Source: JAUWVG01 sp964633715
Lineage (GTDB): Bacteria > Acidobacteriota > Aminicenantia > Aminicenantales > Aminicenantaceae
Reading direction: 5' to 3'
Assembly: GCA_964633715.1 (NCBI GenBank)
Contig: CAZWHQ010000076.1
Span: 1 to 12,406 of the forward strand
Length of the DNA stretch: 12,406 bases
How positions within the stretch are numbered: the first letter of the stretch is position 1; every line of letters begins with the position of its first letter. The notes under the pieces are model-generated. The model did no database searches. It had not been told where the DNA came from and worked only from the letters and a program-made list of their open reading frames with translations. This document shows, in pieces, positions 1 to 6,265 of this stretch. The position numbers and the translations under genes were made by a program.

Positions 1-1
1 T

Positions 2-91
2 TTAAACAGAAATCGAATTCCAGAAGAAGCCGAGCTCAGAAAGGTGATTAGATCCAATTCGGAACAACACGGATTGTGTATTAGAGGGTAA
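2..91 (+). CDS. C-terminal tail of a truncated upstream gene, possibly CusA-type RND efflux pump
   Basis: An open frame enters from the left edge and stops with TAA at 89-91, giving 29 residues that begin LNRNRIPEEAELRKV. This frame reads through while the other two forward frames stop early, and a PII-like gene with its own Shine-Dalgarno follows 30 bases later, so it looks like a real gene end. The start of the tail (LNRNRIPEE) resembles the basic stretch just after the last transmembrane helix of CusA/CzcA pumps; the end of E. coli CusA, as remembered, has a similar WLHRHR stretch. PII-like genes are also known beside heavy-metal RND operons. The identity is an inference from a very short piece; the body of the gene lies outside the window. 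Confidence 0.4.
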   Translation, partial: LNRNRIPEEAELRKVIRSNSEQHGLCIRG

Positions 92-121
92 CTTCTCTCA
101 AATATTAATAAGGAGTGAAGA

Positions 122-466
122 ATGAAGTTAGTCAAAGCTTATATCAGAACCTTCCTGGCTGATGATGTGATTGAAGCTTTAAAAAATCTCAAAGCGCCAA
201 GGATTACAGCAATAGATGTAAAGGCACTAGGAGACGAGATTGAACCTCGTGATTTTAAAATTTCAGCAGAGTTAAGTTCGACGTACACCAGGATGGTTAA
301 GATTGAAATTATTTGTACTGATGATTGTGTGAAGAGAGTAAGGGAGACAATCATGAAGAATGCAAGTACAGGTCACAAAGGTGATGGTCTAATTGCAATT
401 TCGCCTGTGGACGAAGCTATAAGCATTAGAACTGGAAAAAATGGAGTACTACCTTTTTTAGATTAG
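122..466 (+). CDS. PII-like signalling protein (GlnB/GlnK superfamily), metal-efflux-associated type
   Basis: This 114-residue protein has the PII fold signature end to end: start MKLVKAYIRTF, a helix DDVIEALKNL, the strand MVKIEIIC, a B-loop-like TGHKGDG (about residues 83-89) and a C-loop-like ISIRTGKNG near residues 100-108. PII proteins are trimeric sensors of ATP/ADP and 2-oxoglutarate that bind and regulate targets. The region matching the T-loop (about 37-56) lacks the usual RGAEY uridylylation tyrosine and glycine-rich pattern, so canonical GlnD control and AmtB binding are doubtful. A published PII subgroup (PII-NG) sits beside heavy-metal RND pump genes, which fits the possible CusA tail 30 bases upstream and the copper genes downstream. 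The start is set by AAGGAG at 110-115. The superfamily is confident; a role in metal efflux is inferred. Confidence 0.85.
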   Translation: MKLVKAYIRTFLADDVIEALKNLKAPRITAIDVKALGDEIEPRDFKISAELSSTYTRMVKIEIICTDDCVKRVRETIMKNASTGHKGDGLIAISPVDEAISIRTGKNGVLPFLD

Positions 467-578
467 GAAACTAAAAAAGAAAAACGTGATAAAAAAGAAA
501 GGATATCGAAGATGATCCCGAGGGAAGCATTGAGCAGATTAAAAGATAAAACGGGAAAAATTTTTTGTACATATTTAT

Positions 579-603
579 ACTATAGCAGGGTATGGTAATG
601 TTA
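579..603 (+). promoter_or_regulatory. Candidate copper operator, copy 1 (CsoR-like)
   Basis: A 25-base stretch starting ACTATAGCAGGG and continuing TATGGTAATGTTA matches 22 of 25 bases with a second copy at 10864-10888. Both lie in the upstream region of metal-protein genes. The core, a G-run flanked by ATA and TAT and followed by GGTA, resembles operators of CsoR-type copper-sensing repressors. A -10-like TAATGT (596-601) overlaps its right end, but no good -35 is visible at the proper distance (TATTTA at 572-577). It would control the genes from 713 onward through a leader of roughly 100 bases. The repeat is seen directly; the CsoR assignment is inference and no regulator gene is present in the window. 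Confidence 0.5.
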
Positions 604-712
604 ATTGGGTTTGAATTTTCGATAGTAAATAAATTGGAAACAATAGAAAAGAGGTCAAACAAAAAGGATCTTTCTTTTAAGTAAATAGGACTTTGATAAG
701 GAGGTGGATAGA

Positions 713-883
713 ATGTCAGAAAGAGTGAAAGATTTTATTTGTGGAATGGAATTCGACAAAGATACCTCGAGTGGTACATTCGAGTATAAGGGTAAAACCT
801 ACTACTTCTGCAGCCTTGGGTGTCGAGAAAAATTTATGCAAGATCCTGATAAGCATTTAGCTCATGAAGAAAATAAGAATTAA
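713..883 (+). CDS. YHS-domain small metal-binding protein (56 aa)
   Basis: An ATG at 713, preceded by the strong Shine-Dalgarno AAGGAGG at 699-705, opens a 56-codon gene. The product is a single YHS domain: CGM at residues 10-12, then KTYYFCSLGCREKF with Cys33 and Cys37, then DPDKH, which is the standard ending (PxxY/H). YHS domains resemble the metal-binding domains of TRASH/YHS proteins and are often found beside or fused to copper and heavy-metal ATPases; the cysteines are likely metal ligands. The usual DPVCGM start is here DFICGM. No signal peptide is seen, so it is probably cytosolic, possibly a copper chaperone or buffer. It is the first gene after the operator-like site at 579-603 and is followed 60 bases later by a second YHS gene. 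The family is sure; the exact role is not. Confidence 0.88.
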   Translation: MSERVKDFICGMEFDKDTSSGTFEYKGKTYYFCSLGCREKFMQDPDKHLAHEENKN

Positions 884-943
884 TTTTTTGAGAACAAATT
901 TAACTAAAAAAAGAATTGTGATTCTTTAAAAAGGAGCTTCATT

Positions 944-1156
944 ATGAAACATAAAATCTATAGAGATCCAGTTTGTGGGAAAAAAATTAATCGTCAAAAA
1001 GCACAAGTTCAGATCAAACATAAGGGATATGGTTATTTTCTTTGTTGTCCTCTTTGCCAGGGAGAATTTGAACAAAATCCTGAAAAATATGTCAAACCAG
1101 AATATGCTCACAAATTACCTTCAGGAAAAAGAGAAAAGGGAAAACGGATGAGATAA
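944..1156 (+). CDS. YHS-domain small metal-binding protein (70 aa)
   Basis: A second YHS domain protein: DPVCGK at residues 8-13, KGYGYFLCCPLCQGEF ending at Phe42 with Cys34, Cys35 and Cys38, and NPEKY. The C-terminal third is a basic tail (SGKREKGKRMR) that may bind nucleic acid or membrane surface, though this is only suggested by charge. The extra Cys pair (CC..C) gives a four-cysteine set with Cys11, more than in the 713-883 protein, so the two are related but not recent duplicates. It lacks a signal peptide and is presumably cytosolic. The start at 944 is supported by AAAGGAG about 931. It probably shares a transcript with its neighbours and may bind Cu or Zn for the downstream ATPase; that pairing is inferred from context. 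Confidence 0.87.
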   Translation: MKHKIYRDPVCGKKINRQKAQVQIKHKGYGYFLCCPLCQGEFEQNPEKYVKPEYAHKLPSGKREKGKRMR

Positions 1157-1210
1157 CGTGATAGCCGTTTAGATTACTGATCTAATAATTAGCTCACAAA
1201 AAGGAAAATA

Positions 1211-1585
1211 ATGGTCATGAATGAAGTATTAGATAACATTGCGCATTACGCAGCAATAATCGCAGAAGTTATAGCTTTTATTTTAATTATAATTGGAATT
1301 TTAAGGAGTGTATGGATTTTCATAAAAAAAACAATTTTTATGAAAATAGACCATATATCCATTGCTGAAATCAGAAACACACTTGGACACCACTTGTCTC
1401 TCGGTCTTGAATTCTTGATTGGAGCAGACATCCTTAAAACTGCAATTTCCCCATCTTGGGATGAACTTGGTCAACTTGCTGCAATTGTAGGAATTCGAAC
1501 AATATTGAATTTCTTTCTGCTAAGGGAACTTGATAGGAGTAACTTAAAAAAGCAAGTCGTGCTTCAAAGTGAAAAGAGGAGTTAA
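1211..1585 (+). CDS. DUF1622 family integral membrane protein
   Basis: This 124-residue protein shows the pattern of the DUF1622 family: a first hydrophobic helix (about residues 14-36), an amphipathic basic stretch, then LGHHLSLGLEFLIGADILKT followed by SWDELGQLAAIVGIRTILNF and FLLRELDRS. These segments form two further membrane helices, and the conserved GLEFL.(A/G)ADI and IR(T)xLN(Y/F)FL..EL motifs are easily recognised. The molecular function of DUF1622 is not established. The stop codon TAA (1583-1585) directly abuts the ATG of the Rieske gene at 1586, so the two are translated together, which suggests a functional link to a membrane redox protein. The start could be 1211 or 1217; both ATGs lie within range of AAGGA near 1200. 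Confidence 0.85.
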   Translation: MVMNEVLDNIAHYAAIIAEVIAFILIIIGILRSVWIFIKKTIFMKIDHISIAEIRNTLGHHLSLGLEFLIGADILKTAISPSWDELGQLAAIVGIRTILNFFLLRELDRSNLKKQVVLQSEKRS

Positions 1586-2050
1586 ATGAAACTTAAGTAT
1601 TCGCTTTTCTCAAGAAGAAAATTCCTCAACTCTTTGCTTGTCGGAGGATTCCTCGCATTTTTTACCTCATTTGTGTATCCAATTTTAAAATCTCTTTTTC
1701 CCCCTGAAAGAGAACCAGATCAGGTCATATTAGAATATGCTGATTATAGTGATATGGAAACATATACCGCGCGAGGGTTTATTTGGGGAAAGAAGCCAGG
1801 AATATTAGTTAAAAAAAAGAGTAATTATCATGCTTTTATCGGAGTATGCACTCATCTTGACTGCAATGTGACCTATTTACAGGAGAAACGAATGTTTTAT
1901 TGTGCTTGCCATGAAGGTTGGTTTGATGAAAATGGTGTGAATATTTCCGGGCCTCCTCCCTCTCCTCTCAAACAATCAGAGGTGGAGTTGGATGGAGATA
2001 ATCTTGTTATTTTTAAAAATGGAGGAAAAAATGAAATCAGGAAAACTTAA
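1586..2050 (+). CDS. Membrane-anchored Rieske [2Fe-2S] protein
   Basis: A 154-residue Rieske protein. An N-terminal SRRKFLNSLLVGGFLAFF (from residue 9) is a twin-arginine-like signal-anchor, as in cytochrome bc1/b6f Rieske subunits. Box I is CTHLDC (residues 88-93) and box II is CACHEGWF (106-113), giving cluster ligands Cys88, His90, Cys106 and His109 plus the Cys93/Cys108 disulfide pair found in high-potential Rieske proteins. SGPPPSPL downstream matches the Pro loop covering the cluster. It should sit on the periplasmic face and move electrons. No cytochrome b or c1 gene is nearby, so it is either a lone Rieske protein or partners with DUF1622 (immediately upstream) and the small membrane protein whose start overlaps its 3' end by 20 bases. 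The family is certain; the partner is unknown. Confidence 0.93.
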   Translation: MKLKYSLFSRRKFLNSLLVGGFLAFFTSFVYPILKSLFPPEREPDQVILEYADYSDMETYTARGFIWGKKPGILVKKKSNYHAFIGVCTHLDCNVTYLQEKRMFYCACHEGWFDENGVNISGPPPSPLKQSEVELDGDNLVIFKNGGKNEIRKT

Positions 2051-2279
2051 TGCAAAAGCCTTAGGAATAAGTTTTGCAGTTTATGGAGCAATCTCAATGC
2101 TGTTACTCTCAATCGTGGGACTTTTTGACCTATTTGGTTCAGCAGTAGAAATGATGGAAGCTTTCCATATTGGCTATTCCTTGAGTTTTATAGGGATTAT
2201 AGTTGGAATATTGGAAGCATCAGCTTTTTGTTTTTTTAGTGGTTTATTGGTTGCATTTATTTACAACAAAGTAAATTGA
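2031..2279 (+). CDS. Small two-helix membrane protein of the 'bacteriophage holin'-annotated family
   Basis: The chosen ATG (2031) has an ideal GGAGG at 2021-2025 and overlaps the Rieske 3' end by 20 bases; an in-frame upstream ATG at 1992 lacks such a site and would add 13 residues entirely inside the Rieske gene. The 82-residue product has two hydrophobic segments (about 10-32 and 47-76) joined by a short loop with GYSLSFIGIIVGILEA and ends FIYNKVN. The GYS..G...G......G......YN pattern matches small bacterial chromosomal proteins that databases label 'bacteriophage holin', although there is no phage context here. Coupling to the Rieske gene argues for an envelope redox or structural role rather than lysis. 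Function unknown. Confidence 0.75.
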   Translation: MKSGKLNAKALGISFAVYGAISMLLLSIVGLFDLFGSAVEMMEAFHIGYSLSFIGIIVGILEASAFCFFSGLLVAFIYNKVN

Positions 2280-2287
2280 TCTATCTA

Positions 2288-2315
2288 AAATTGATGGATT
2301 AACTAAATCCAATTT
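2288..2315 (+). other. Imperfect hairpin just before a strong ribosome binding site
   Basis: AAATT (2288-2292) pairs with AATTT (2311-2315), and GGATT (2296-2300) pairs with AATCC (2306-2310). The 5' arm has a 3-base bulge and the loop is AACTA. The structure ends three bases before the Shine-Dalgarno AAGGAGGTGA (2318-2327) of the Met-rich gene. It could affect translation of that gene or stabilise a processed mRNA. The pairing is visible in sequence; the function is speculative. Confidence 0.3.
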
Positions 2316-2332
2316 AAAAGGAGGTGATTTTA

Positions 2333-2809
2333 GTGAAGATGGAAAGACGAACAGTAGGAATATTGTTTCTCGTAATTGTATTAGTAGTTGCTTTTGGAGC
2401 TGTTATTTATTCACAAGAACATGACCATGGAAAAGCACAGGAGCAGAAAAAAGAACATGAAAATATGATGGGACATTTGGACAAAATGATGGAACAGTGT
2501 CATCACATGTCGAACAACATGACTAAAATATTGATGAAGGAACATCCTGATGCAATGGGTATGATGAACATGAAAAATATGATGATGGGTATGCAGAATA
2601 TGTCAAAACAGATGAAAGACATGATGGAGAGTATGAACTCGATGATGATGGACGAAGAAATGATGAAAAACCAAGAGATGAAAAATAATATGGAGCAGAT
2701 GAAGGAGCACATGATGAAGATGATGGAGAATATGCATGGTGCCATGGGGAACATGCAGCATGTGTCCCAAAAAATTGAAGAGAAGAAGAAAGAAAAAATC
2801 GAGAAATAA
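2333..2809 (+). CDS. Methionine-rich exported/membrane-anchored protein, likely Cu(I)-binding
   Basis: A GTG at 2333 lies 8 bases after GGAGG (2320-2324) and is the best start; an in-frame GTG at 2324 sits inside the Shine-Dalgarno itself. The 158-residue product has a basic start and one hydrophobic helix (TVGILFLVIVLVVAFGAVIY), then a charged helical domain in which Met is extraordinarily frequent: about 37 of 158 residues, mostly as MM, MMM and MxxM, e.g. NMKNMMMGMQNM. His residues (HDH, CHH) and one Cys (MEQCHHM) add further ligands. Such Met clusters bind Cu(I) in periplasmic copper proteins (CusF, PcoE and Met-rich inserts of CueO are examples of the principle). A coiled coil is likely because of its Glu/Lys/Met heptad-like pattern. 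Most probably a periplasmic copper buffer, tethered or secreted. It belongs to no family I can name. Confidence 0.75.
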   Translation: MKMERRTVGILFLVIVLVVAFGAVIYSQEHDHGKAQEQKKEHENMMGHLDKMMEQCHHMSNNMTKILMKEHPDAMGMMNMKNMMMGMQNMSKQMKDMMESMNSMMMDEEMMKNQEMKNNMEQMKEHMMKMMENMHGAMGNMQHVSQKIEEKKKEKIEK

Positions 2810-2821
2810 TTAGAATTAACG

Positions 2822-2849
2822 GGGCCAGAGCTTTTAATAGTTTTGGCCC
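2822..2849 (+). terminator. Stem-loop after the Met-rich gene (partial terminator or attenuator)
   Basis: GGGCCA (2822-2827) pairs with TGGCCC (2844-2849); inner wobble and Watson-Crick pairs extend this to an 11-bp stem with a 6-base loop (TTTAAT). It lies 13 bases after the stop of the Met-rich gene. The following bases (TCATCTCCCTC) are pyrimidine-rich but lack a T run, so it may be a weak terminator, an mRNA-stabilising 3' end, or a separator allowing different expression of the upstream small genes and the ATPase operon. Confidence 0.45.
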
Positions 2850-2889
2850 TCATCTCCCTCTTCAGTGTAGATAAAAAGTAATCATCCGA

Positions 2890-2905
2890 GTATTATAAAT
2901 AATAC
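2890..2905 (+). promoter_or_regulatory. Perfect inverted repeat upstream of the copper ATPase gene
   Basis: GTATTAT, AA, ATAATAC form a perfect 7-bp inverted repeat in the 146-base gap between the Met-rich gene and the ATPase. It contains a TATAAA that could be a -10 element, so a repressor bound here would block initiation. No matching -35 is obvious. This is a candidate operator for the 2956-9063 operon. AT-rich palindromes occur by chance, so support is limited. Confidence 0.3.
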
Positions 2906-2955
2906 AATCATTAAAGGGAGTTCACCTAAAACAATTTATTATGAGGAAAGAACTA

Positions 2956-5022
2956 ATGAAACATTTAGATCCACATAACTCTGAGCAACTTCATGGGCAT
3001 AATTCTTCAACTCATCATCACGCTCATCATATTGGAGAATTCAAGAAAAGATTTTGGATCTCTCTATTATTAACAATTCCCATACTACTCCTCTCGGAAA
3101 TGATTCAGATGTGGTTTGGATTCAGGATAGAAATTCCATATCAGAAATGGATTCTTTTTCTGTTGTCTTCCATTGTTTATTTCTATGGTGGCTGGCCATT
3201 CCTAAAAGGTGGTTTAAGAGAATTGAAAAACCGCCAGCCGGGAATGATGACATTGATCAGTGCTGCAATATCTGTTGCCTTTTTCTATTCCAGCGGTACA
3301 GTTTTTTTTATTGCTGGAAAAGATTTCTTCTGGGAACTCGCTACGTTGATTGATGTAATGCTCCTCGGTCATTGGATAGAAGCGAAAAGTGTTCTTGGTG
3401 CTTCTAGGGCGTTGGAAGAGCTTGTAAAGATAATGCCGACAACAGCCCACCTTTACAGGAATGGAGAGATCGTTGATGTCCCCGTTTCAGAGGTGAAACC
3501 TGGTGACACCGTTCTTATACGTCCAGGAGAGAAGATCCCTTCGGATGGCAAGATAAAAGAAGGTGAATCTTTTGTGAATGAGGCCCTACTTACAGGGGAA
3601 TCTAAGCCCGTACATAAGATGGTTGAAAATGGCGTTATTGGAGGTTCTATAAATGGTGAAGGCATTTTAAAAGTTACTATTGAAAAAACAGGAGAAGAAA
3701 CATATTTGGCGCAGGTCATCAAGCTCGTCCAACAAGCACAGGAGAGTAAATCTAAAACTCAAGATCTAGCGAATAGAGCAGCTGCCATACTTTTTTATGT
3801 TGCCTTAGGAGTAGGAATTATTACGTATATTGTTTGGTTTATACTTGGGAAACCTGAGTTTGCACTCGAAAGATCGGTCACTGTTCTTGTTATCGCTTGT
3901 CCCCATGCTTTGGGATTAGCCATTCCTCTGGTGGTTGCACTATCCACATCGATAACGGCCAAAAGTGGTACGCTCATCAGAGATCGGAAAGCATTCGAAA
4001 ACATCAAGGATATCAATGCTGTGGTATTTGATAAGACAGGTACTCTAACAGAGGGAAAATTCGGAGTAACCGATGTTGTATCGAATATTTCCAAGGAAGA
4101 TTTATTAAAACTCACGGCAAGCATCGAAATCAATTCCGAACACATTATTGCACATGCAATAGTTGAATATACCAAAGAGAAAAACATCCATATTCCACAA
4201 ATAGATGATTTTAAGGCACTTCCTGGGAAAGGTGCCTGGGGTAGAATTGAGAATAGAAAAATTTTTGTGGGAGGGCCTAATCTGTTAAAAGAGATGGAGA
4301 TTGAATTTAATGATCAGAGGATAAAAGATCTCCAGGCACAAGGGAAAACCGTTGTTTATACTTTTGAAGACCAAAAACTCTTGGGTGCATTTGCGCTTGC
4401 CGATAAAATCAGAAAAGAATCAAAAGAAACTGTCCGGAAACTCAATGAGCTAGGGATTAAAGTTTTTATGCTTACCGGTGATGCAGAAGAAGTTGCTGCT
4501 GGGGTTGCAAAAGAGCTAGAAATTGATAATTTCTTTGCTCATGTTTTACCTGATGAGAAAGCAGAAAAGGTCAAAGTCTTAAAAGAACAGGGATACAAAG
4601 TTGCTATGGTAGGAGATGGAATCAACGATGCGCCAGCTTTAGTAACGGCGGATGTTGGAATAGCAATTGGTGCAGGGACTGATGTAGCAATTGAAAGTGC
4701 AGATTTAATTTTGGTTAAAAACGATCCGATTGAAGTGACCAGAGTCGTGGATTTTTCAAAAAAAACCTATAAAAAAATGGTGCAGAACCTGTGGTGGGCA
4801 GCGGGATATAATATAGTTGCTATACCTTTGGCTGCAGGTGTTTTATATAAGCTTGGTATTGTTATAAATCCTGCAATAGGGGCGCTACTCATGTCTTTTA
4901 GCACGGTTATCGTAGCTATCAATAGCCAAACTTTGAGAAAATTCGAGCCGAAAGGGATCGAAATCTCATCGAAGGAAGAGTCCAAGGATAATCATATACA
5001 TGAACACCATGACCATTCTTAA
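2956..5022 (+). CDS. copB: CopB-type P1B copper-exporting ATPase
   Basis: This 688-residue ATPase pumps copper across the inner membrane using ATP. Diagnostic motifs are all present: TGES at 213-216 (actuator), the transmembrane metal motif CPH at 315-317, the phosphorylated Asp359 in DKTGTLT, and GDGINDAP at 553-560. CPH rather than CPC marks the P1B-3/CopB subclass, associated in characterised members with Cu(II)/Cu(I) or Ag(I). There is no N-terminal HMA domain; instead both ends are His-rich (N-terminus with STHHHAHH, C-terminus with HIHEHHDHS), as in other CopB proteins. Eight helices are expected, ending in YNIVAIPLAAGVLY and MSFSTVIVAINSQTLRKF. The ATG at 2956 is preferred because AGGA at 2944-2947 serves it; the in-frame ATG at 2941 has no ribosome site. 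The next gene is a multicopper oxidase 26 bases downstream. Intact. Confidence 0.95.
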   Translation: MKHLDPHNSEQLHGHNSSTHHHAHHIGEFKKRFWISLLLTIPILLLSEMIQMWFGFRIEIPYQKWILFLLSSIVYFYGGWPFLKGGLRELKNRQPGMMTLISAAISVAFFYSSGTVFFIAGKDFFWELATLIDVMLLGHWIEAKSVLGASRALEELVKIMPTTAHLYRNGEIVDVPVSEVKPGDTVLIRPGEKIPSDGKIKEGESFVNEALLTGESKPVHKMVENGVIGGSINGEGILKVTIEKTGEETYLAQVIKLVQQAQESKSKTQDLANRAAAILFYVALGVGIITYIVWFILGKPEFALERSVTVLVIACPHALGLAIPLVVALSTSITAKSGTLIRDRKAFENIKDINAVVFDKTGTLTEGKFGVTDVVSNISKEDLLKLTASIEINSEHIIAHAIVEYTKEKNIHIPQIDDFKALPGKGAWGRIENRKIFVGGPNLLKEMEIEFNDQRIKDLQAQGKTVVYTFEDQKLLGAFALADKIRKESKETVRKLNELGIKVFMLTGDAEEVAAGVAKELEIDNFFAHVLPDEKAEKVKVLKEQGYKVAMVGDGINDAPALVTADVGIAIGAGTDVAIESADLILVKNDPIEVTRVVDFSKKTYKKMVQNLWWAAGYNIVAIPLAAGVLYKLGIVINPAIGALLMSFSTVIVAINSQTLRKFEPKGIEISSKEESKDNHIHEHHDHS

Positions 5023-5048
5023 AGATTGAAATGTGAGAGGAGGGTGAT

Positions 5049-6251
5049 ATGAAAAGAAGAAATTTTCTAATGACGAGCGCAGCACTATCAGCGTCAACTC
5101 TACTTCCTTTAAATCTTTTGTCTGAATCAACAATGAAGGAAAATAAAGGAAGATTCCCTGGACAGTTATCCCCAAAAATTGATGGGGATGTAAAAGAGTT
5201 TAATCTTTATATCGACATTTACCAGCACGAGATAGTCCCAGGGGTAAAAGTGCACATGTTAGCATTTAACGATCAGATTCCTGGTCCTGAACTCAGAGTG
5301 AATAGAGGAGATAAGGTGAGGGTTGTTTTTAAAAACAAGACAGAGCTGAACCATACTATTCACTGGCATGGAATGCATGTTCCCTGGCGGATGGATGGCG
5401 TACCTTATGTCACTCAAATGCCTGTAATGCCTGGCCAGGAATTTATTTATGAGTTTACCGCCGAACCCTATGGAACACATTTTTATCACTGTCACTGGGG
5501 GACAGTACTTCACATGCAAGCTGGGATGTTTGGTAGTATCATCATGGAGGATAAAGACGATCCAATTAAGAAGAAATTCCCTTATAACCGTGAGTATACT
5601 CTGATTTACTCTGCTCATGATGTTAACTTCATGCGACATGAATTGAATGCGATGCTCGAGCGGATGAAAGAAAGGGTGTATCTCATGAAGAATGGAAGGT
5701 TTGATAAGGAAAGGTTTGCTCTTTTTGATAGCCTTGGAGAATTCGAAGAGGCCGTCCGGAATGGTTATCAACCGCCGTATGTTGTTAATCGCAGGGCTCC
5801 TTCAGAACTGCCAGAAGCTAATTGGTTTACTGTCAATGGTAAATCCTACCCTTATACTCCCAATCTTTTTATAAAAGAAGGAGAAAAAATTCGGGTTAGA
5901 TTGATCAATGCCGGAAATGAAGAACACTATCTCCATCTTCATGGACATGATTTTTGGTTGGTCTGTGATGATGGGCTTCCTATCCCACTGCCAAGACAGA
6001 TGAATACATTACGTTTAAGTCCAGGAAAAACACTTGATATCATAATAGAGGGTAAAAACCGGGGAATCTGGACATTTCATGACCATGATACACGTAGAGT
6101 GACGAATAATGGACTCTATCCTGGGGGAAATTTATTAGCTCTTGTGTATGAAGATTTACCCATGGAGGAGCGGATGGTAGGCCCAATGAAAAATATGAAA
6201 ATGAAGGGCATGAAGATGAACATGTTGCCCAAGATTGCACTAGATGAGTGA
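5049..6251 (+). CDS. Two-domain multicopper oxidase with type 1 copper in domain 1
   Basis: A 400-residue exported oxidase with a Tat-like start KRRNFLMTSAALSAS. Domain 1 has HTIHWHGMH (102-110) and YHCHWGTVLHMQAGM (146-160), with Cys148, His155 and Met160 placed as type 1 copper ligands and His102 as the fourth. Domain 2 has HYLHLHGH (293-300) and FHDHD (343-347): the HxH trinuclear ligands remain, but the Cys is replaced by Asp345, so domain 2 has no type 1 site. This arrangement and the length fit two-domain oxidases of the 'type C' class, which work as trimers with trinuclear centres between subunits. An insertion of about 60 residues (180-240) separates the domains. The end is Met-rich (MKNMKMKGMKMNM). 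It probably oxidises Cu(I). The start is set by GGAGG at 5038-5042; the stop is followed after 14 bases by the barrel gene. Confidence 0.9.
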   Translation: MKRRNFLMTSAALSASTLLPLNLLSESTMKENKGRFPGQLSPKIDGDVKEFNLYIDIYQHEIVPGVKVHMLAFNDQIPGPELRVNRGDKVRVVFKNKTELNHTIHWHGMHVPWRMDGVPYVTQMPVMPGQEFIYEFTAEPYGTHFYHCHWGTVLHMQAGMFGSIIMEDKDDPIKKKFPYNREYTLIYSAHDVNFMRHELNAMLERMKERVYLMKNGRFDKERFALFDSLGEFEEAVRNGYQPPYVVNRRAPSELPEANWFTVNGKSYPYTPNLFIKEGEKIRVRLINAGNEEHYLHLHGHDFWLVCDDGLPIPLPRQMNTLRLSPGKTLDIIIEGKNRGIWTFHDHDTRRVTNNGLYPGGNLLALVYEDLPMEERMVGPMKNMKMKGMKMNMLPKIALDE

Positions 6252-6265
6252 ACGGGAGGAAAATA

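Noticed and set aside
512..601. Short frame starting MIPREALSRLK between the PII and YHS genes
   Set aside because: Only 28 codons, no good Shine-Dalgarno, and it runs through the operator-like site.
2031..2279. Phage holin / prophage remnant
   Set aside because: The 'holin' name is only a family label. There are no lysin, capsid, integrase or other phage genes, and the gene is coupled to a Rieske gene.
2503..2853. - strand frame rich in Ile, Phe and Ser opposite the Met-rich gene
   Set aside because: Reverse complement of ATG-rich sequence naturally gives long open frames of I/F/S/H; no family likeness and no ribosome site.
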